NCBI GenBank assembly: GCA_028565635.1
Contig: JAOXYB010023214.1
Location: 1 to 16,648, forward strand
Source of the DNA: Phoronis ovalis
Taxonomy: Eukaryota; Phoronida; Phoronidae
Reading direction: 5' to 3'
DNA length: 16,648 nucleotides
The notes beneath the pieces were generated by a model. The model saw only the letters and a program-made list of their open reading frames with translations. It was not told where the DNA came from and searched no databases. The position numbers and the translations under genes were made by a program. Below are positions 9,193 through 16,648 of the stretch, one piece after another; the stretch's first letter is position 1, and every line of letters begins with the position of its first letter.

Positions 9193-10635
9193 ATACACTA
9201 ACTTTGCTTACATGATGACACAGTGACACGCTGATAATGTTAGGAACTTGTATATACCCATTATTTGATTAAATACGCGTTTTTACCTAAGTGTACAGTC
9301 TTTTAAAATAACTAAACTATACCTGCATCTGCTAAATCGTCCACAATTTCCAATCAATATTAAATTATCCGTTGTCATTAAGATGCATCTTCAACTGACT
9401 CGTGGAAATGTTTTTTTATCTTATAATGTATGCGATCTATAATAAGTAGTGTTATTTTATTGTAATTTGGAGTCCACTAGCAGGTGGCATAATATTCTAT
9501 TTCATTTACCTGATTGCAAGGATACATTTAGATAATATTTTAAATGTATCATTAGTTATTCATAAAGTTAATAAAACGTACAAATCTCCTAAGCGAGTTT
9601 ATGGTAGCATTACCATATTAGATTTTGAAGAATATTATTAAATATTTTATTAAATTAACAGAAACGTCCAAATTCGGATTGGATACCCTTAGGGTTTCAA
9701 GCAACATGGCATGGTTCTTACCCGCTTCTTACGTAATTTATTATAAGTTAAAATTTCATGATCTGGATCTATGATAATTTTGTTAATTTTATAATGCTTT
9801 TGTGTTCCATTCTGATCAAAACATTGGACGATATTGAGATTATTGTTTTAGAAGAGGCGTCATGCAATGCTTCTTGACTGTATAAACCTATAATGCAATT
9901 AGGAAACATTTCTTTCCATAAAATACTGATAGACACGTATTCCCTTGGGCACTCAACTGTTCAATGTTCTTTTAAGATGAATTTAGGAGGTTTCATAGCT
10001 ACATAGTCGCGTAATGTACCCGGTTAAAATAATTAACACCGGAATAATCATATCAAATCAAATGTCAAGTATAATGTTGATGCTTTTTCTAGTAGATATT
10101 AATAACACCAGAAGACTATGATTGGCGACTGTCGTAATTAATTCGAAATTTATTAAAACGTAATTACTTAAAAGGGGCTTAAAAGTTTACGTTGGAGGAC
10201 ATAAATATCATTCCTCGATGATGTATAGCCTATACTTACTAATATTTTATCTGACATCTCACCAAGATCGAATGTCACCATTCCAAACTTCGTTCTGATA
10301 CCAACAAATGTCTATTCAACGACCAAACAAGTCTATCTATTCATCCGAATAAACACCCTGGACTCCATGAAACGTATCATGCATCCCAAGGATGTTTAAT
10401 TGGGGACTTAAGTCACCATTACACAAACGGATAAAACCTAATATATTAACCATTTGCATTGGCATGTAATTTGATTCTACATTTAATGAATGTACAAATG
10501 ATACACGTAGCTTTCGTACGCCATGTCGTATAAGCAACCAGAGTAAAAATGAACAATAATTTATTAATTATGACAATGAAAATTGTGTTTTCCCATAACT
10601 TCACCATAAAACAAGATAGATCTAACAACGATATT

Positions 10636-11048
10636 CCCGGGGGGCTCACTTGAAAAAAAAGTCGGGTACCCATGCTCGTCCGTAGAGTGCAAAATAAGCC
10701 CCTAAACGGGAAGTGGAGGATCAAAATACCACCCCTAACCGGGGGATTTTGCTGAAAAGGGTACCCCTAAACGGGAAGTTTTCTCTGAAAAATTAACAAC
10801 CAAAAAAATGCAAAATGGTCGCCAAAAGGCAATGCTCGCTGCTCCCACTGAAAAAAGTACCCCTAAACGGGAGGTGTACGTGAAAAACCAACCCCTAAAC
10901 GGGAAGTTACATTTGCCAAAAACATACCCCTAAATGTGGTTTTCCGCCAAAATCGAAACCTAGTCGAACGGCGAAAAAGGTACCCCTTACCCCCCGTTTT
11001 TTCGGACAAGCATGCGTACCCGACTTTTTTTAAGTGAGCCCCCCCGGG
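10636..11048. mobile_element. 413-bp terminal-inverted-repeat element (MITE) with internal 32-bp repeats
   Basis: The left terminus (10636-10682) and right terminus (11003-11048) are inverted repeats of about 46 bp. Reading inward, both begin CCCGGGGGG, then CTCACTT, an A-run, and GTCGGGTAC. They differ by a few substitutions and run-length changes. The flanks are ACGATATT (10628-10635) and ACGACATT (11049-11056), a probable 8-bp target duplication with one mismatch. Inside, CCCCTAAACGGGAAGT-like modules recur near 10699, 10732, 10764, 10860, 10892 and 10927, mostly 32 bp or multiples apart. It has no transposase, so it is non-autonomous. An 8-bp duplication is typical of hAT elements, but the termini alone do not prove the superfamily. 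Confidence 0.85.
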
Positions 11049-11056
11049 ACGACATT

Positions 11057-12016
11057 ATATATGGTTGCACCCGTACTCTGATTAGTACACTTCAATAAAT
11101 AATCATGATTATAATTTTATCTTTTATAAAACATCCAATCCATGTTGGTTGCTCAACTATTGCTGCATAGTTTATAAACAATGATTACAATAAAAATTCT
11201 TTTTGGCAGGAACGGAATTACGAAAGCAAATCTTACTTGAATATCAGTCTATATAACTATAAAGCAACGTTATGTTTTCTCTTTCCTATTCAGATACAAT
11301 GTTTATGATTATGATAAAGGAAATTGGTAATTATTAGGTAAAATCAGCTATACAATGTATATTACAAGTATTATAAATCTTGACAATTAAGCGACTGATT
11401 CCTATGAAATTGTACACGAGTGGTCCGCCGGGAGTGGTACATTCAAATATATCTAGTTAGTATGAAGGGGTTTCGGGTCTACCGTGTTACGGAAAACATT
11501 TTTTTATCTAAAACATATCTGTGGGAAATTATGGGTGAATTATGCCATTATTCCACATCAACAAAATATCAGTTTGTGAATCGGATTTGTTTTTCTTTGC
11601 TCTGATTTGTGATTTTAGGATAAACATCGGTACTGTCACATGTAATGCTCCCTTCTGGTCTCCAGTAACATTGAAATATAATAAAATTTCCTCATACAAA
11701 TGTTAGTCTAACACTACTGACATTGCATGAAATGTCATATGCCGAAGCTTCCGCGTTCACAATTGAACTGACCTTTAATTAACCCATTTGTAGTTAAAAT
11801 TTCAAGTCTCGTCCAGCGTGGGATATGGTGAGAAAAGATGAGATCTGAGGGTTACCACAGCATTCAATATATTGAAAAATACTAATTTTTCTTTAAAATA
11901 TTATATCGCTGCTGTTGCTAAATAAATGTCATTTACATTTTCGAATTTATAGAGGATATAACAACAATAAAGTTGCAGAAGAATACATACAATTTTACGC
12001 GTAAGTTTTAAAATAA
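11057..12016. other. AT-rich interval downstream of the PM20D1-like gene
   Basis: No exon, RNA gene or repeat was recognised here. The short open frame on the plus strand at 11420-11605 has the composition of translated AT-rich DNA and no family resemblance. Confidence 0.5.
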
Positions 12017-12022
12017 TTTATT
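12017..12022 (-). terminator. Likely polyadenylation signal for the PM20D1-like gene
   Basis: TTTATT on the plus strand reads AATAAA on the minus strand, about 155 bp past the stop codon at 12176-12178, a reasonable 3' UTR length. AT richness makes chance matches common. Confidence 0.4.
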
Positions 12023-12175
12023 TTACATTGTATGAAAGGTGATGTAGCCCAGATATCCCGCCATGTGAACATGGGAAACTGCAATTGGAAAGGGCCCTAT
12101 TAAAATTATCATATATTAACAAACATAATTAAAGCCAAATTCTTGCTTCATCTGATCATGGGATGTTAAAAAACA

Positions 12176-12405
12176 TTACAATTCACTGACATGTTCATGC
12201 GTGGGGGGCAGTTTCATTCTATTGGCATTTACAATCATATGGTAATAGAAATGCACAGTTTGTTTGTAATTTTTTACAGCAATTCTTTCATTCACTCCAT
12301 GGAATCTTTTTATGTCTTCTGGGAACATAACTGTTGGACAAAATCGATAGATGTTCTTGGAAAGTTTATGATAATGTCGGGTGTCTGTATTACCAACCAA
12401 TGTAC
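12176..12405 (-). CDS. PM20D1: PM20D1-like exon D: C-terminal catalytic segment and stop
   Basis: The acceptor is TTGCTTTCAG at 12406. With the G from exon C it makes Gly, then TLVGNTDTRHYHKLS, YRFCPTVMFPEDIKRFHGVN and on to VSEL, stopping at TAA 12176-12178. GNTDTR corresponds to the M20 G-G/N-T-D-x-R substrate-site motif. The His of FHGVNE is the family's last zinc ligand. The C-terminus THEHVSEL resembles the vertebrate VSHLHKL tail in length. Confidence 0.93.
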
Positions 12406-14438
12406 CTGAAAGCAAAATATAACTTTTACTTCAGTATTAACTAAAAAAAAACTGCAACATCCCAAAGTCAAATCATATGAATAGGAGAGTATATAACCTC
12501 AGATTGGAACCAGCTAGTTACACCTACTTTAAGCACAGATTATTTTAATAAGAGGTGAGAGACTTTCTATTTTCAATTTTTTTTTTTTTTGCTAACAGTG
12601 GTTTCAGTTTACCATCAAAAAGGAATTAAATAATTTTCAATTTCCATCATTGACACCAGAACTACCTAAACATTTGTGTTAATAGGTAAATTGCGACAGT
12701 TAATATTATAACACGCATCTCAATAAAAAATTGCAAGTGAAAAAGGTAAATTTTACTCCACCTGGTACTACTATGGCCTCGTCGAACACCTGACTTATGC
12801 TTGTCTTAATAGTTTGATAGCCAAAATTGTTGTCACTAGATGTTGACACTGGTGATGGCTTATCAGAATAGACAATTTCTAGTTTGACCCTGTCATCATT
12901 TATAACGTACTTGTCATATTCTATAACCTGTAATGGATATATTTTGTGATGCATAGTGAAAACAAGAAATTCCGCAAAATTATATGTCTCGCCTGTGAAA
13001 TAGAATTTACAAATCAAATATAATGCAAGTAGCAGTTGAATGTGACTGTGATCTTTCATGTACATGCTTACACCACTTGTCCTACCAGTTACAAAAAAAA
13101 TGAATTAAAAAAAAAAATTTAGGTCAGGTTTAGATTAGGTCAATGTCAGATTCTCATCAAGGTCATATGCTCATCAAATACACAATCATCACAAATACAG
13201 ATGCTTGATTTGCAATTATGTCTCTCACAGTTTTCAATAAATGAAATAGCGTATCTCTAAAATAAACATGCCATATTGAAAGTAATCTCAAAAAAATGAT
13301 TCCAGATTATCCATCCATTCAGTTAAATCCAAATAGTATGCTTAGTTTCACAAAGTTCTTGCAAGTTGTGTAGAAGACGATACTTATGACAAAAAGAACA
13401 GCTTATCATTTAAAAAACAAGGCCCCCAGTCAGCCAAATTAGAAATAATTAAAAATTTGATTCCAAATTATTCATTTTCTAGTTATATCCCAAAAGTATG
13501 CCAAATTTTACATAGTTCCTGCAAGTGCTGTAGGAGAAGATCGAGGCTTGTGACAAAATGAACAGCTTATCATGGAATAAACATGGCTGGCAGTCAGTCA
13601 TATTGGAAAAAATCAAAAATTTGATTCTGGATGATTCGTCATCTAGACGTTATATCCCAATAGTATTGCCAAGTTTCACGAAGTTCTTGCAAGAAGTGTA
13701 TGAAGGTAAGAGGCTTATGACAAATATTGATGCCGATGACAACAACAGAAAAGTGATATATTATATGTCTCGCATTGTGGTTTGCAAGCGAGAAAAAAAG
13801 TCCAGTTATATTCATGTGTACCAAAAAGATTTTGAAACATTTCAAATGCACTTGTCCAAATATTGCCTTCAGTAAGATGGGTTAGCCCAAAAAATTAAGA
13901 GTTTATTCGACTGTCAGCTTGGTTTTTCAAGGTCTGAACACTATGCAAAAGAACTGATATCACAACTACTTATAACATTTTTATTTACAAAGTGCATGAA
14001 CAACAAATTATATGACTGAACCTGCCTGTTCTATAGTTTGAGATGGATGAATGCGATGATTCACAGTAGCCCAAGCCCATGGTGGAAGAACATTACTCTG
14101 CAATTATAATAATTAAGATTAAATAACCTGTATTTCAGTAAAATCAATTTAGAATAAAATCAAGTTCCTGACAAGCTATTTTTTATCAAATAGTTATAGC
14201 CATATATAAAAGACACCTAACTGGTTGGTTTACAATGCTAGGCAGGATGTTAATGTTAAACGTGCATTCAAAGCTTGACACTTAGAAAGTCACCTACCTT
14301 TATTCCAGCATGGAACTCTGTAATAGCAGTAGTTGTTCTGACCAGGGCATTAGCGGTTGGCTGAAGAGACATTACCCAACTAACCGCAGGCCCAAACAAC
14401 CACAGGTTACTCATTACAACACGCCAAGGGAGCGACAT
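12176..14438 (-). CDS. PM20D1: N-fatty-acyl-amino acid synthase/hydrolase (M20 family), C-terminal part, four exons
   Basis: The minus-strand exons are 14438-14298, 14097-14026, 12927-12762 and 12405-12176, giving 202 codons plus TAA. Family knowledge: PM20D1 is a secreted zinc M20 peptidase relative that condenses fatty acids with amino acids and also hydrolyses the products. The visible part covers the end of the lid/dimerisation domain and the return to the catalytic domain. Motifs seen are NALVRTTTAITEFHAGIK, VLPPWAWATVNHRIHPSQT (the conserved N-x-R-x-H-P), VIVPG/GNTDTR near the substrate site, and RFHGVNE with H162 (numbering the visible residues from exon A), the conserved C-terminal zinc-ligand His. 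The N-terminal half with the HxDVVP, bridging Asp and EE motifs was not found in 14439-16648. It lies outside the window or is lost. The frame is intact in all four exons, so this looks like a working gene, partial here. Confidence 0.92.
12762..12927 (-). CDS. PM20D1: PM20D1-like exon C
   Basis: This exon encodes 55 residues and one base. The acceptor is CCATTACAG at 12928, following about 1.1 kb of intron. The donor is CCAG/GTGGAG at 12761, phase 1. It runs VIEYDKYVINDDRVKLEIVY, then SDKPSPVS, FGYQTIKTSI and FDEAIVVP, matching the vertebrate VLELTKNIVADNRVQF...DPLPVSP...LGYQLLRQTV segment without gaps at the exon B junction. The frame is also open upstream to 13065, but that part has no family match. 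A second acceptor at 12993 would extend the exon in frame (see findings). Confidence 0.88.
13261..13733 (+). repeat. Three degenerate ~160-bp tandem repeats in the PM20D1-like intron
   Basis: The units begin near 13261, 13412 and 13576, each opening with an AATAAACATGGC-like string. They share GATTCCA/GATTCTGG, ATCCCAAAAGTATGCC, TTTCACAAAGTTCTTGCAAG (at about 13347, 13507 and 13675) and AACAGCTTATCAT in units 1 and 2. Units are 151-168 bp and clearly diverged. They lie in the intron between exons B and C. An open frame on the plus strand runs through the third unit but is not a gene. Confidence 0.8.
13734..13800 (+). repeat. Tail of the tandem-repeat element with small hairpin
   Basis: After the third unit comes a different tail, GCCGATGACAACAACAG and ATGTCTCGC onward, ending in an A-rich run. 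TCTCGC (13768-13773) and GCGAGA (13788-13793) form a 6-bp stem with a 14-base loop. The layout, tandem core plus short distinct tail, suggests one dispersed element inserted in the intron. The class is not identified. Confidence 0.45.
14026..14097 (-). CDS. PM20D1: PM20D1-like exon B, with probable GC donor
   Basis: This 72-nt, 24-codon exon runs SNVLPPWAWATVNHRIHPSQ then TIEQ. The acceptor is TAATTGCAG at 14098. Homology needs IEQ to join VIEYDKYV in exon C in phase 0. The only matching donor is CAG/GCAGGT at 14025, a GC-AG intron. A GT donor four bases further (GCAG/GTTCAG) would be phase 1 and cannot join exon C's main acceptor in frame. Confidence 0.85.
14298..14438 (-). CDS. PM20D1: PM20D1-like exon A
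   Basis: This exon encodes 47 residues, MSLPWRVVMSNLWLFGP onward to HAGIK. The acceptor is a T-run ending TTTTAG at 14439 and the donor is ATAAAG/GTAGGT at 14297; both sides are phase 0. The ATG directly after the acceptor aligns with the middle of the family (FxFP.NIVLSNPWLF in vertebrates), so it is almost certainly an internal Met, not the start. It could serve as a start only in a short, catalytically dead isoform. Confidence 0.88.
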
Positions 14439-14559
14439 CTAAAAAAAACAAGATAATTTATATAATTATACTTCTAGGCAATCCAAAATTCATCTAAATG
14501 CAGATTTTATACCATGAATTATTACTTCACATACAATATACTGCCACAGCATAAATCAT

Positions 14560-14757
14560 TTGCTTGTGGACAAGTTTCAATCATTGTTTGATAAAACAGT
14601 TGGGAATACAACTATGTTTCAAGGATCTGCAAGAAGTGTTTCACAGATTCAAGTAAATTTTCTAAAACGTTTAATGGAAAAAGATATCAGAATTTATGAA
14701 CATAATGACTGGAGTCCTTCATTAAACTTTAAACCAACGATTACATTTTTAAACTAA
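14560..14757 (+). other. Unassigned short open frame, possibly a decayed fragment
   Basis: The frame is opposite to the surrounding gene. It is open from about 14520, starts at TTG not ATG, and ends at TAA 14755-14757. Its composition (DKFQSLFDKTVGNTTMFQG, FLKRLMEKDIRIYEHNDW) looks more protein-like than neighbouring AT-rich frames. I do not recognise a family, and no adjoining exon is apparent. It could be a fragment of a mobile-element ORF or chance. Confidence 0.2.
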
Positions 14758-16032
14758 TCATTTTTGTAACTAGTGTTGGACATTTTAATAATAACCACTC
14801 ATGTTTATTATGGGGATATTTTTTTGTCTTTTTAAGTACATCTAGTGATGAAAATAGGTGATTATTTTCAGTTGAAAATCAATATTTAGGGAGTTGATAT
14901 GGAAAAAAGATATCAGTCAAATCTTAACTTACTGGTTGCATCCAGGTGAGCAGCACTCACTCATCTTAACAGAAACCAATTTTCTTTACATTATGAATTA
15001 CTGTTGTTCTCATAATGTATAAATAATCAAAATTCCGCAGTAACTTTGGAAACAACATAATTTCCTTCAAGGCACCTCAACAAAACTGAAAACAGTGACA
15101 CCGTTGAATTTTTCAAATGCTCCCTTTTTTATGAAAAATGTTTTTAAAAAAAAGTTTGGATGGATATCTAGCATAAAAAAACAATATTCTCACTATATGT
15201 CGCGGATAGTTAGAAGAGCTTTATGCACAAGGGGCAATGTCAAAACATAAAAAATATGCAGAATCACTGTATGCTGATTATCACAGTTTTTCTGTGTGAC
15301 ATGTAAAACATTGCCAAAACATTCCATTGTTTGAGCTGGCAGTTTCTTTTCCACAACATTTACGAAGTGTAACTATGGTCAATACTGCTTGTGACTATTT
15401 ATTTTAAAGGGTATTTTAAAGTAAACGATATTAATTTCATTAAAATACCAACGGCAAATAATTATAAATTATTTAAAGCTTATTTATTCATAGCTTATTT
15501 ATGATGTATACCAGTCTTTCTCATTTTTTTCTCTTGTGAAGTTTCAAAATATTATTTATAACTTGTTTGGTATAATCGAATAGATTGCTTTTCAGCAGCA
15601 TGTTTATTGTCACTCTTTGTGAGTGTCCCTTAGTAAAGTTTATGTTATGCAAACGCCAGACAAAAGATTCTTTGCAACATCTGGCGAGATACTTTTTTTC
15701 TAGATTGATTTTATGTCCAAATTTTTTAAACAAAATGAGGATTTTGAAAAATTCAAAATACCACATTCTACATTAGGTGGTGTCGCCGTTTTCACTTTTG
15801 TTCAGGCGCCTTGAAGAAAATAAGCTTTTTCCAGAAGTTATTGCGGAATTTCAATTATTTATACATTATGAGATCAATAGTAAGTTTTAATATCACATTA
15901 CCGTGGGTTCCATCCAACAATTTTCTTCTTTTTATGATTTGGTAATTCAAGTAATAAGGGAATAATTATCAGGCAGAACCTTGGCTGGCAAAACCAGTAA
16001 AAAGTAATCATTGCACATATGGTAGCACGCAA
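14758..16032. other. AT-rich DNA upstream of the visible PM20D1-like exons
   Basis: It is probably intron, given that the gene's N-terminal half must lie further right. I looked on the minus strand for M20 signatures (H-x-D-V-V-P, G-H-S-S-x-P) and found none. The overlapping short frames near 15521-15776 show no family resemblance. Confidence 0.5.
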
Positions 16033-16200
16033 CCCCTGGGGGGCAAGCAATATGAAAGTGGGTACGCATGTTCCAACAAATATTGGCTTAAAAGCATGCG
16101 TTTTTAGAGTCGGAGGCGAGTAACACCTTTCGAGTATGCCTTTTGTTTAAAAATCACAAAGAGGGGTTATTTTTGGAGGTATGACACTCACTTCGTTTGG
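16033..16200. mobile_element. Partial element with a terminus like the 10636-11048 MITE
   Basis: The string CCCTGGGGGGCAAGC...GAAAGTGGGTACGCATG (16034-16070) resembles the right terminus of the 413-bp element read inward (CCCGGGGGGGCTCACTT...GTCGGGTACGCATG). No matching opposite terminus is seen, so the far edge is arbitrary. It may be a related family or a broken copy. Confidence 0.4.
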
Positions 16201-16648
16201 GTCAAATCTGGGACTAAAATATATCTAGTTTCTAACCTCTAGTTTTATCCTCCAGAAATCCACAACAAACCTCCAGACATTTTTTATTAAAATTATATGC
16301 AAAAATGTGATGCCAAACTTAAAGAGAATTTTTTTTGTATCTTGCACCATGTCTGTTAGTTCATGACCTATGATGCCCAGGTATGGGTATATTTTCAAGT
16401 TATCCCCATGCTTTATAGCAAACAAGAGGTCTGCGGGTGCAGCAGGGTTTTAGACAGGAATAAAAAGTTACCAGTCATTTAGTATATTTAAAATTTCTTT
16501 GGCAGTCATGTATCTGCGCGAGGGCCGGAGAGCCAAACAGGGGGGTTCCAAGGGGAGATGTGCCCCCCCTTGTCATGGCCGGGGTCCAGGGGCCGCCTTA
16601 GGCCCCTGGAAGCCCAGCTATTTTCATCCCCTTTGGTGGCTTCTCTAA
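16201..16648. other. Right edge: probable repeat-derived DNA, GC-rich at the end
   Basis: A minus-strand frame is open over 16225-16425 but has no ATG-led gene structure or family match. From about 16510 the sequence turns GC-rich, with C and G runs unlike the rest of the window, which suggests a repeat cut by the window edge. Confidence 0.35.
16586..16609. repeat. Perfect 9-bp GC-rich hairpin
   Basis: CCAGGGGCC (16586-16594) and GGCCCCTGG (16601-16609) pair perfectly around a 6-base loop. It lies in the GC-rich right edge; it may be structural within a repeat. Confidence 0.7.

Larger units (their letters stand above)
7798..10627. other. Gene-poor intergenic interval
   Basis: This lies between the 5' end of the channel gene and the inverted-repeat element. 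I recognise no conserved exon, RNA gene or core promoter. It should hold the promoter and 5' UTR of the channel gene, but the AT-rich sequence offers no distinctive motif. It includes an unassigned open frame (8296-8613) and a hairpin (9151-9192), listed separately. Confidence 0.5.

Noticed and set aside
10446-10724. Minus-strand 92-aa frame across the MITE boundary
   Set aside because: It spans the end of a mobile element and AT-rich flank, so it is not a conserved coding unit.
12191-12409. Plus-strand 72-aa open frame
   Set aside because: It is the antisense shadow of PM20D1-like exon D.
12993-13065. 5' extension of PM20D1-like exon C to a Met at 13065
   Set aside because: The extension has no family match, and the true acceptor is within the open frame at 12928. 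The open reading is intron.
15521-15776. Opposed open frames near 15.6 kb
   Set aside because: Both frames are AT-rich noise with no ATG-splice structure and no recognisable domain. An M20 N-terminal exon was specifically looked for here and not found.
1-16648. A novel multi-gene system such as a defence island or gene cluster
   Set aside because: Only two supported genes are present, both members of known animal families with no common pathway. The rest is introns, intergenic DNA and repeats.

Overview
This is eukaryotic nuclear DNA, AT-rich and intron-bearing, most likely from an invertebrate animal. The evidence is two recognisable animal genes split by consensus splice sites, long AT-rich introns and intergenic DNA, and several families of short dispersed and tandem repeats. 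There is no bacterial operon structure, no rRNA or tRNA gene that I can see, and no viral gene. I cannot name the phylum; a marine invertebrate (lophotrochozoan or invertebrate deuterostome) is a guess from the gene and repeat types.

Layout, left to right. 1-1984 is the flank downstream of gene 1, with one copy of a dispersed 32-bp-period repeat and a GAAAGT microsatellite. 1985-7759 (minus strand) is a complete five-exon gene for a proton-activated chloride channel (PACC1/TMEM206 family, 426 aa); all five exons join in frame with consensus GT-AG sites. Its introns hold three further copies of the dispersed repeat and an almost perfect array of eight 34-bp units. 7798-12175 is a gene-poor interval with a 413-bp terminal-inverted-repeat element flanked by a probable 8-bp target duplication. 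12176-14438 (minus strand) holds the last four exons (202 codons) of an M20-family N-acyl amino acid synthase/hydrolase (PM20D1-like); its N-terminal catalytic half must lie beyond the right edge, or is missing. One of its introns appears to be GC-AG and contains three degenerate ~160-bp tandem repeats. 14439-16648 is intron or upstream DNA with another partial inverted-repeat-type element and a GC-rich right edge.

The two genes lie on the same strand but share no evident pathway: one is an ion channel of the plasma membrane and endosome, the other a secreted lipid-amino-acid enzyme. I found no novel multi-gene system. The points most worth checking are the changed proton-sensing residues in the channel, the GC-AG intron with its in-frame alternative, and the repeat elements built on a shared ~32-bp module. 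Comparisons with human PACC1 and PM20D1 are from memory and were not computed here.
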